DNA of 64,000 bases, taken from NCBI RefSeq assembly GCF_900105145.1, contig NZ_LT629752.1:310001-374000 (forward strand). The letters run 5' to 3'. Source of the stretch: Polaribacter sp. KT25b. GTDB lineage: Bacteria; Bacteroidota; Bacteroidia; Flavobacteriales; Flavobacteriaceae. The notes beneath the pieces are model-generated. The model worked only from the letters and a program-made list of their open reading frames with translations. It was not told the origin of the DNA and did no database searches. Made by a program: the position numbers and the translations under genes. This document shows positions 1-6,676 of the stretch, piece after piece; position 1 is the stretch's first letter, and each line of letters opens with the position of its first letter.

Positions 1-523
1 TATTTCTCATAACAGGAGCATAAAGAAAAATATTTATACCAATTATGATAAAAAGTAGTCCAAAACCTTCTATGTTTATTTCTTTATTTATTTCGGGAGA
101 GTACTCGAGTATTACAACTCCAAAACCTACTATTAATGCTAAAAGTAAACGAATAAAAATAATTTTATAACTTACTTTTCTGTCTAAATTAAAAAGCCAA
201 CTACAAAAAATAATTTCTGATAACGTATAAAAGAGAAACAGAAAAGAAGTAAAATTTATAAGTGTTTCTATATTTTTACAAAACAACAAAACAGAAGCTC
301 CATAAACCATCATTGCTAATGCATGCATTTCATGATAAGTAAATTCAACTTGTTTTCTTTTGCGATAAAAAGCTGTTACTAACGCTAAGATAGCTCCTGT
401 AATTAGAGATAATCCTAAGCTAAATTTTATGTTTTCGAATGTAAAATACTTAGAGAAAATAAGAAAAAAACCTCCCAGTATTGTAATTGAACCATATAAA
501 TGTGTGAAAAGATTATTTTTCAT
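1..523 (-). CDS. integral membrane protein, partial (C-terminus outside window)
   Basis: An open frame reads leftwards from an ATG at 521-523 and runs off the window edge, so only about 174 N-terminal residues are seen. It begins MKNNLFTHLYGSITILGG and contains about six hydrophobic stretches separated by short Lys/Arg-rich turns (for example YRKRKQ), as in small multi-pass inner-membrane proteins such as the HdeD/DUF308 type. I do not recognise a specific family. It follows the cupin gene at 601-1149 on the same strand after 77 bases, so the two may be co-transcribed from the regulated promoter at 1346-1388. Function unknown. Confidence 0.6.
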   Translation of the reverse strand, partial: MKNNLFTHLYGSITILGGFFLIFSKYFTFENIKFSLGLSLITGAILALVTAFYRKRKQVEFTYHEMHALAMMVYGASVLLFCKNIETLINFTSFLFLFYTLSEIIFCSWLFNLDRKVSYKIIFIRLLLALIVGFGVVILEYSPEINKEINIEGFGLLFIIIGINIFLYAPVMRN

Positions 524-600
524 GATTAAAAGTTTAAATATTATTAAGAATGTTTATTAATTTAATTTGAACTTCTTTACTAGTTGTTTTTAATCCATTT

Positions 601-1149
601 TTAATTATTTAAATGGTTATATTCTTTAACTTGCATATCATATAATTGCTTTACAATACTTACTCTGCCAGTATTTTTATCATATTCTTTTCTTTCTAAA
701 ACAGGTTTTGAGTATAAATGCAAACACGCCGATCGATGCTCAAATGAATTTATATACCTATAAATAGTTTTTGATTTTTGCATATATGAGTAACTCAAAG
801 AATTCATTAAAATTGAGCTTACCTGTTCTAGTCCTTTTTTTTCTTTTGATATTCTATAGCGTTCTTCTATAAATTGCCCAGATATTGGATGAATCCATGC
901 TTCTTTAGAATCAATGTCGTGTATTGGACTTTGTTGACCTTTTTCCCAACATGATAAAACTAACTGATAACGTTTATTTTTAAAAAGGCTTACTCTTCCT
1001 GGCCTGTATTCCTTAAATTTGAAATATTTTTCCCATTCTTTAAGTGGAATACTTATTTTTTTTAGAGCGTTTAGATAGCAGCTTTCTGTATTACTAATAG
1101 CACAAGTATTTAATGCTAAAATCAGTTTTTCTATAGTTTTTATTTTCAT
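601..1149 (-). CDS. cysteine-dioxygenase-like cupin protein with an altered metal site
   Basis: The 182-residue protein has the layout of type I cysteine dioxygenase. Its core reads SCWEKGQQSPIHDIDS (about residues 66-81) and a later strand reads ACLHLYSKP (141-149), matching the family's W-x-x-G-x-x-S-x-I-H-D-H and S-L-H-L-Y-S-x-P motifs. Cysteine dioxygenase oxidises cysteine to cysteine sulfinate with iron held by three histidines. Here two are present (H77, H144), but the second, in the H-D-H motif, is isoleucine 79. The protein may bind metal differently (H87 in AWIHP is near) or may not be an active dioxygenase. It sits 77 bases upstream of the membrane gene at 1-523. A Crp/Fnr-like promoter lies about 190 bases upstream. 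Confidence 0.6.
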   Translation of the reverse strand: MKIKTIEKLILALNTCAISNTESCYLNALKKISIPLKEWEKYFKFKEYRPGRVSLFKNKRYQLVLSCWEKGQQSPIHDIDSKEAWIHPISGQFIEERYRISKEKKGLEQVSSILMNSLSYSYMQKSKTIYRYINSFEHRSACLHLYSKPVLERKEYDKNTGRVSIVKQLYDMQVKEYNHLNN

Positions 1150-1345
1150 TTTGTATTAAATTATTCTATTTTTCTAACATAAATATTTATATAAACATCA
1201 AAAATTGACATTTCAATTACTCTTGTTAAAACTTAATTGAATAGAAATTTTAGGAAAATATTGTATAAAAGACCTAATGTTTTGATACTGATATTTTAAT
1301 TAGTTTTTACAAGCTAATAAGTATAAATTACTCTTAATATAATAT

Positions 1346-1388
1346 CAAAAATACAGATATTATAAAAGTATTGAAATGACCTAAGTCA
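1346..1388 (-). promoter_or_regulatory. leftward promoter with Crp/Fnr-like operator (P1)
   Basis: TGACCTAAGTCA at 1377-1388 is a near-perfect palindrome. Reading left, TATTTTTG (reverse of 1346-1353) matches the Bacteroidota -7 box TAnnTTTG exactly. The palindrome centre is 36.5 bases from the end of the box, which puts it near -41.5 of the expected start, the class II activator position for Crp/Fnr proteins. It points at the cupin gene at 601-1149 with a leader of about 190 bases. Confidence 0.5.
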
Positions 1389-1526
1389 GTGTTTTTAATT
1401 ATTTGAAATTCAAATAGATAAAATTTTTTAATTCTAAGTAGTGTAGTTCTTTTTAAAGTTTTATCAGTAGAATTAAAAGATGTTAATTAAGGTGTTTGTA
1501 AAGATTTTTTTCTTTTAAAAAGAGAA

Positions 1527-1555
1527 GAAACTGAGAGTTTTAAACTCCCAGTTTC
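1527..1555 (-). terminator. terminator-like hairpin
   Basis: Arms 1527-1540 and 1542-1555 pair over 14 positions with one G-T wobble. Read leftwards the hairpin is followed by TTCTCTTTTT. It resembles the hairpin at 1661-1693 (both contain CTCCC/GGGAG and GTTT/AAAC) and may be a second stop for the leftward transcript from 2041. A separate perfect hairpin with 10-bp arms lies at 1561-1584. Confidence 0.35.
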
Positions 1556-1660
1556 TAATTTGTGTAAAATTTATATTTTACACAACTTCCCCTAATTAAT
1601 AGCGTTTTTTTAAATCTTTATTTTATTTAAATCATTCTTCAATTTTTAATCAACAAATAA

Positions 1661-1693
1661 ATATAAAAACAGGAAGCCTAAACTCCCTGTTTT
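1661..1693 (-). terminator. rho-independent terminator of the leftward transcript
   Basis: Read leftwards, AAACAGGGAG and CTTCCTGTTT form a stem with one mismatch around a short TTTAGG-type loop, followed by TTTTTATAT. No gene ends here, which supports a non-coding transcript from 2041. Confidence 0.45.
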
Positions 1694-1841
1694 CTATTAA
1701 GGAACTATTATTTTTCTCTTAATTCCTGTCATTAAAAAAATCTATCTCTAGAGCCTTTTAAAATTAGGTTTAAAAAGAAAAACAACAATTAACTAACATA
1801 ATATCTATTCTAATTTACAGAGAAAAGATATGTTTTTTTAA

Positions 1842-1871
1842 GAAATCGAGATATCTAGATATCTCGATTTC
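1842..1871. repeat. perfect 30-bp palindrome
   Basis: Fifteen bases are followed immediately by their exact reverse complement, centred on TCTAGA at 1854-1859 and flanked by GAAATCGAG and CTCGATTTC. There is no spacer and no T-tract after it on either strand, so it is not a standard terminator. It lies inside the candidate small RNA and could be a cruciform, a dimeric operator or an RNA stem. Confidence 0.6.
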
Positions 1872-2045
1872 CTTGAAGGTATTAAATGTAATTTAAAACT
1901 TTTGCTAATTTGGAGCATCTCTATTTGTAGAAACGTAGTACAAAAAACTTAAAATACTTTTAGATAACCTCTAAACTCAAAGGGCATTGCTTCCTAAGAA
2001 TCTATGTGTTTAATTATCAAAGAACTTATTTTCTTAATTATACAT

Positions 2046-2088
2046 CAAATGTACAATCACTTTAAAAAGTTCCAAATGATCTGGGTCA
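2046..2088 (-). promoter_or_regulatory. leftward promoter with Crp/Fnr-like operator (P2)
   Basis: TGATCTGGGTCA at 2077-2088 is followed on the minus strand by TACATTTG (reverse of 2046-2053), a perfect TAnnTTTG box. The centre-to-box distance is 36.5 bases, exactly as in P1. No protein gene starts downstream on this strand for almost 900 bases, so its product is probably the candidate RNA at 1661-2041. Confidence 0.5.
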
Positions 2089-2168
2089 GTTTAATTTTTT
2101 TTATAAAATATGTCATCTAACTCTATTGATTTTAAAATAGTTATATTTTTTAATTAAAATATTCTTAC

Positions 2169-2211
2169 TGACCTCGGTCATTTTATTTCTTCTAATCTTA
2201 TTGCACCTTTA
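2169..2211 (+). promoter_or_regulatory. rightward promoter with Crp/Fnr-like operator (P3)
   Basis: TGACCTCGGTCA at 2169-2180 lies upstream of the three-gene operon. At the spacing seen in P1 and P2 the -7 position is CACCTTTA (2204-2211), a weak match to TAnnTTTG. A weak box is typical of activator-dependent promoters. The leader to the ATG at 2297 would be about 80 bases. Confidence 0.4.
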
Positions 2212-2296
2212 TGACTATAAACGAGAGCAATAAATATAATTTGTTGTTTTAATATTTATGAGAAAAAAAGTTAACATAAATTAAAATATAAGATCG

Positions 2297-2557
2297 ATGA
2301 GTTTACTACAAAAAAATATAATACCAGGAAACCACGGAAAAGTATTTACAACAAATGCAAATGCTATGCATGATTTAAATGTAATTAAAACTCAATTATT
2401 AGAGTTGAGTGGTGTTAAAGATGTATTATTCAATTTTGATGTGTTTCCTAAAGAGTTTACTGTTTACACTTCTAAGTTAGTAGCTATAGAAGAAATAGAA
2501 AAAAAAGTGATATCTACAGGTTATCATGCTGTAACAAAAGATCTTTTTAAAATTTAG
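2297..2557 (+). CDS. small HMA-fold-like protein without the metal-binding cysteines
   Basis: The 86-residue protein begins MSLLQKNIIPGNHGKVF. Its predicted strand-helix-strand-strand-helix-strand order and the sequences LLELSGVKDVLFNFD and IEEIEKKVISTGYHAV resemble heavy-metal-associated (HMA, ferredoxin-like) domains, in which a helix ends in GV and a later helix in GY. The metal-binding MxCxxC loop is replaced by TNANAMHD and there is no cysteine, so copper binding in the usual way is unlikely. It is the first gene of an operon with 2633-3040 and 3069-3437 and lies behind P3. Function unknown. Confidence 0.6.
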   Translation: MSLLQKNIIPGNHGKVFTTNANAMHDLNVIKTQLLELSGVKDVLFNFDVFPKEFTVYTSKLVAIEEIEKKVISTGYHAVTKDLFKI

Positions 2558-2632
2558 ATTAGTTATAAAATAATATTTACTTAAACTCTTTTAAAGGAAA
2601 ATAAATTAGAAAAACATATAAAAAATAATAAC

Positions 2633-3040
2633 ATGAAAACTAAAACATTAAATCCAAAAACAGAATTATTATTAGGTGCGGGTCTAAATATTCTTCACTT
2701 TGAAAGTAGAGAATGGTTAGAAATTATTGCCTTTTGGAAAGACGAAGTTAAGTTCTTTGATATTTTATTAAAGAAAAAAGAATCTTCAGAAAAAAACAAT
2801 CCCCAATATGAAAAAATGTTGAGAAGCTTAGATAAAATTCATAAAGATTTGTTTGACGATTTAGAAGGTAGTATTGTTGAACATGAAAAATTATTATCTA
2901 GAATCTTAGATGGAGAAAAAGGAATTTCTGATAATGATTATCGAGAAAAACACCGTCATATTTTTTTAAGAATGGAAACTTTTACAAGTGACTTTAAAAA
3001 CTTTAAAAAGGTTGTTTTTGAATATGCCAAAGGTCTATAA
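2633..3040 (+). CDS. conserved-looking helical protein, unknown function
   Basis: The 135 residues are almost entirely predicted helix and soluble. There is no signal peptide. Clusters such as LHFESREWLEIIAFWKDEV, SIVEHEKLL and YREKHRHIF place histidines and acidic residues along helices, reminiscent of four-helix-bundle proteins. I do not see a complete hemerythrin or ferritin ligand set. It lies 75 bases after the HMA-like gene and 28 before the next, so it is probably one transcript under the Crp/Fnr-like promoter P3. I do not recognise the family. Confidence 0.6.
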   Translation: MKTKTLNPKTELLLGAGLNILHFESREWLEIIAFWKDEVKFFDILLKKKESSEKNNPQYEKMLRSLDKIHKDLFDDLEGSIVEHEKLLSRILDGEKGISDNDYREKHRHIFLRMETFTSDFKNFKKVVFEYAKGL

Positions 3041-3068
3041 TAAAAAAGCACTATAAAAAACACAAATT

Positions 3069-3437
3069 ATGGGACTAATTATTTATACTAGAAAGCGCGA
3101 AACGTCTGATATTATTCAGAATTTTATGGACTTTTATTATGGTCTACAAATGAAGTATTTGGCAAGTGATCTTTTAAATAAAGGATTGTCATTAGAGCAA
3201 ATTTCAGATGCTTTAATATTGGCTGTTAAAGTTGCAAGTTCTTCAGGTATTGGTGTTCATAAGCACTTTATGCCTATTTATAGTTCTATAAATCGAGAAA
3301 TTATGAAAGATTGTAAACTTTCTAATTTGGGTTATGGATTGGTATTGATGAATGCTAGCCCCAATTTACCGGTTGTAGGAGATTTTCAAGTAAATATTTT
3401 AAAAGAGTTTTATAGAGGGAGACAAAACACACTTTAA
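3069..3437 (+). CDS. hypothetical protein, third gene of the regulated operon
   Basis: This 122-residue soluble protein begins MGLIIYTRKRETSDIIQ and is mainly helical, with a segment ASSSGIGVHKHFMPIYSS around residues 56-73 that could be a turn or ligand-binding loop. No family signature is recognisable. It starts 28 bases after the preceding gene on the same strand. After its stop comes a 152-base gap with a hairpin at about 3510-3543 that probably ends transcripts from both sides. Confidence 0.55.
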   Translation: MGLIIYTRKRETSDIIQNFMDFYYGLQMKYLASDLLNKGLSLEQISDALILAVKVASSSGIGVHKHFMPIYSSINREIMKDCKLSNLGYGLVLMNASPNLPVVGDFQVNILKEFYRGRQNTL

Positions 3438-3508
3438 AGTTTAGGGCTAGTAATTAAAAATCCTAAATTTTAGAATGAAAAAATTATCTGAATTGATTTT
3501 TATAAATA

Positions 3509-3545
3509 AAAGCTCAAAACAACTAAAAATAGTATTTTGAGCTTA
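3509..3545 (-). terminator. terminator between convergent genes
   Basis: AAGCTCAAAA and TTTTGAGCTT form a 10-bp stem around a loop of about 15 bases. Read leftwards it is followed by a T-rich stretch (TTATTTATAAAAA), fitting the end of the beta-helix gene at 3590. Confidence 0.45.
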
Positions 3546-3589
3546 GTATAATATTGTAAAAGATGAATCAAAAAAAATGGTTTTTCACT

Positions 3590-6433
3590 TCAATTCTTCT
3601 TAATAAATTTTAAGGTTTTTAATTCTCCTGATTCATGAAAAAGTGATAACATGTATATTCCATTTATTTTTGGTAACTGATAATTATTTAATTCAAGATT
3701 AGGATTTGTAGCACTAATTATAATTTCCTTGTTATAAAATGTTTTTCCTATAACATCTCTAATAACTAGATTGCTTTTTCCTAACATATCAACAGGAAAT
3801 TTTACATTTAATTTTTTATTTACAGGGTTTGGATACATTTTAATTTTTTCAGTGCCAAAAACAGAATTATTAGAACTTTTTTTTTCAGTTTTTTCTACAT
3901 TAACAGATTTAGCTGAATTTGACGTAATAGGATATCCGAAAATAAATATTTCGTTAATAGCTGCAAATACATTTTGATACATAGAAAAACGTAAATATCT
4001 AGTTGAAATATCTGTTGTGTTTTTACTCCATGTATTAAAAGTATCACAAGGATCTACAAATAAAGTATTCCAATTAGATTCATCACCATATTCTACTGTA
4101 AAATTGTATGTATCGTTCATGTCGTGTAAATTTATTTCTGATATATGATATTCTGTTCCTAAATCTATAACTGCATGATATGAAGTTTCATTCATTGCAT
4201 AATCTGGTTTCCAAGAATTACTTGTTGCAGTTACGCCAGATTGAAAATCTAAATTTTGTTCATCAAATAAAAATAATGGTGAGTTTACACTTCCGCCTTC
4301 TACAAGATCTGTTACCATATTTGATGTTACAATTATCTGCTCGTCATCAATAGTTTCTTCTTCTTTTTCTGTTTCAATTTCTTCGTCAATAGGATATCCG
4401 TAAATAATTATTTCATTTACAGCTGCATAAGGACTATCTGTAATTACTAATCTCAAATAACGGGTAGAAATATCAGTTATATGTTTATTCCAAAATTGAA
4501 ATTTATCCAAAGGATCAGTAAACAAATTAGTCCAGTTAGTTAAATCGCCATATTCAACTGTAAAATTGTGCGTATCATGCATATCATGAAGATTTATTTC
4601 TGATATATGATATTCTTGTCCTAAATCAATTACAACATAATATGGAGCATTCGCATTTGTGTAATAAGGTTTCCAAGAGTTGCTAATTGCATGTTCACCA
4701 GCCTTAAAATCTATTGCTTGTTCATCAAACAAAAACAAGGGCGAATTTACACTTCCTCCTTCTACAAGATCTGTTACCATATTTGGTGTAATTACTATTT
4801 GTTCTGGTTCTGGTTCAACTGGAAAGCCGTAAATAATTATTTCATTAACAGCTGCGTAAATACTTGTGTACATAGAAATTCTTAAGAATCGGGTTGTAAC
4901 ATCAGTTTCATTTTTACTCCAAATATTAAAAGTATTACAAGGATCTATAAAAAGTGTATTCCAATTAGATTCATCACCATATTCTACAGTAAAATCTTGA
5001 GAATTATGCATATCATGCAAATTTATTTCTGATATATGATACTCTTTTCCTAAATCTATAATTGCATGATATGAAGTTTCTTTCATTACATAATCTGGCT
5101 TCCATGAATTGCTTGTAGCATGTTCATCAGATTCTATATTTAAATTTTGTTCATCAAATAAAAACAATGGCGAATTTACACTGCTGCCTTGAACTAAATC
5201 TGTAATCATTTCTGGGCTAATAACAATTTGTTCTGGTTCTGGTTCAAAATATTCTGGACCTCCTGGCGCACCCATGTTTTGATATTCTATTGGATTTGTG
5301 CTTTTTAGAGAATAATCATTACTAGAAGGATCTGTAAATTCTATTTCAGGAATACTTGTTAAAGTGTTATTTTGTTCCGTAAAATTATTTATGTTACCAG
5401 ATTGATTTAGAAAAAATATAGTATCTGTTTCATACTTATTATCTTGAACAGTTAAATAATTAAGTTCGTTGTAATTTTTTATTATTTGATTTCCTCTAAC
5501 TTCTCTAAAATAATTTTGTTTGATGTTTATTGGTGTTAAACTATCCGTAAAAATGCGGTTATCTACAAACATTCCCATATTTGATGATATATAATTATTG
5601 GTAAATGAAGAATTTCCTTTACCATAAATAGCAATACCTGTAGTTGGGGCTTCAATTAGAATATTGTTATAAACATTAGCTACGCTGTTATCGCCAATTT
5701 GTAGTAAACTGGTTTGGTAAATCATGTTCTCTAAACCAGCGTTTAAGAGTGTGTTATTGTAAATCTCTACATCTTCAACCATGTTAGCAATTTGTATAGA
5801 TTCTCTTAATGTGTTTCTTACAATATTATTGTAAATTTTAACATGTTTAAACTCCATTCCGGGTGATTTAGTTTCACCTAAATACATCCCTTCGGATACA
5901 TTTTCAATAAAACAATCATGGATTATTAAATTTTCAAAAAGAGGATGAGGAGAAGGAGGATTACCATCATAATTTTTTTTAGCCATAATACCAAAAAAAC
6001 CGTCGTGACTTATTTTTATAAATTCGGCTTCACAATCAGAACTTAAATCAGAAAAAGCCAATCCACAATTATCAGCAGATAATTGAAATCCGTATTTATA
6101 ATTTGGATGTCCTGCTCCGCTAATTTTAATGTATTTACAATTTTCAAAAGTAATTGCTCCCCAACTGTAACTATTAGGACTTTCAATTTTAACTTGACCT
6201 CCTTTATTAATAATTACAAGCGGATTATTAATATCTCCATTTGTAAATTGAAATCGTAAAGGATTCGTTCTAGTAGAAGAAATAAAGATAGTATCTCCTC
6301 CAATAGTTGCTTTTCCTAATGTTTCTTCATTTACATGATAAGGAAAACTGTTGTCAATTATAAAGTTTTGATTTTGAGAATATGATTGTATACAAATAAA
6401 TAAGGTCAGAAAAAAAAAGTAAATCTTTTTCAT
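3590..6433 (-). CDS. secreted right-handed beta-helix protein with three discoidin-like domains and T9SS sorting domain
   Basis: The 947-residue protein starts with a signal peptide (MKKIYFFFLTLFICIQSYSQ). Residues about 30-390 are rich in Asn and short strands typical of a parallel beta-helix of the pectate-lyase/chondroitinase-B type (for example NVYNNILIEAPTTGIAIYG). Three tandem repeats of about 140 residues follow, near 404-543, 544-695 and 698-836. Each runs from VNSPLFLFDEQ through WKP, IDLG, YHISEINLHDM and TVEYGD to AAVNEIIIYG, an F5/8-type-C (discoidin) carbohydrate-binding pattern. The C-terminus carries YPNPVNKKLNVKF and NGIYML...KFIKKN, a type A T9SS sorting domain. It is divergent from the GH53 gene, suggesting a joint role on plant- or algal-type polysaccharide. 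The exact enzyme activity cannot be read. Confidence 0.8.
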   Translation of the reverse strand: MKKIYFFFLTLFICIQSYSQNQNFIIDNSFPYHVNEETLGKATIGGDTIFISSTRTNPLRFQFTNGDINNPLVIINKGGQVKIESPNSYSWGAITFENCKYIKISGAGHPNYKYGFQLSADNCGLAFSDLSSDCEAEFIKISHDGFFGIMAKKNYDGNPPSPHPLFENLIIHDCFIENVSEGMYLGETKSPGMEFKHVKIYNNIVRNTLRESIQIANMVEDVEIYNNTLLNAGLENMIYQTSLLQIGDNSVANVYNNILIEAPTTGIAIYGKGNSSFTNNYISSNMGMFVDNRIFTDSLTPINIKQNYFREVRGNQIIKNYNELNYLTVQDNKYETDTIFFLNQSGNINNFTEQNNTLTSIPEIEFTDPSSNDYSLKSTNPIEYQNMGAPGGPEYFEPEPEQIVISPEMITDLVQGSSVNSPLFLFDEQNLNIESDEHATSNSWKPDYVMKETSYHAIIDLGKEYHISEINLHDMHNSQDFTVEYGDESNWNTLFIDPCNTFNIWSKNETDVTTRFLRISMYTSIYAAVNEIIIYGFPVEPEPEQIVITPNMVTDLVEGGSVNSPLFLFDEQAIDFKAGEHAISNSWKPYYTNANAPYYVVIDLGQEYHISEINLHDMHDTHNFTVEYGDLTNWTNLFTDPLDKFQFWNKHITDISTRYLRLVITDSPYAAVNEIIIYGYPIDEEIETEKEEETIDDEQIIVTSNMVTDLVEGGSVNSPLFLFDEQNLDFQSGVTATSNSWKPDYAMNETSYHAVIDLGTEYHISEINLHDMNDTYNFTVEYGDESNWNTLFVDPCDTFNTWSKNTTDISTRYLRFSMYQNVFAAINEIFIFGYPITSNSAKSVNVEKTEKKSSNNSVFGTEKIKMYPNPVNKKLNVKFPVDMLGKSNLVIRDVIGKTFYNKEIIISATNPNLELNNYQLPKINGIYMLSLFHESGELKTLKFIKKN

Positions 6434-6676
6434 GGGGGATAGATTTAAATTAGTGAACTAATATACTAATTTATTTTACTTAACAGTTTAAATTAGAATA
6501 AAAACTATAAAATTATTGAAAATCAGCCTTTTTAATATTAAAAATTCATTTTTGTTGTAATTTTGTAAAGAGAATAAAAATGTTTCTTCTGTTTTTTATA
6601 TTTAGTGTTATAGAAAAGTAATTAAGGTTAAAAGGATTAGAATATCATTTTATAATCTAAGTATTTGAGCATTAAA

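Larger units (their letters stand above)
1661..2041 (-). ncRNA. candidate regulated small RNA
   Basis: This interval has no credible protein frame; the best is a 26-codon ATG frame that looks like chance. It is bounded on the right by a leftward promoter with a Crp/Fnr-like operator (2046-2088) and on the left by a hairpin with a T-rich tail (1661-1693). The predicted transcript is about 380 nt and includes a perfect 30-bp palindrome (1842-1871). That combination fits a small RNA induced by an oxygen- or nitric-oxide-responsive regulator. It is inference; a long leader read into the cupin gene or an unrecognised small protein is also possible. Confidence 0.35.

Noticed and set aside
1842..1871. 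Palindrome as rho-independent terminator
   Set aside because: No T-run follows on either strand and there is no loop, so another role is more likely.
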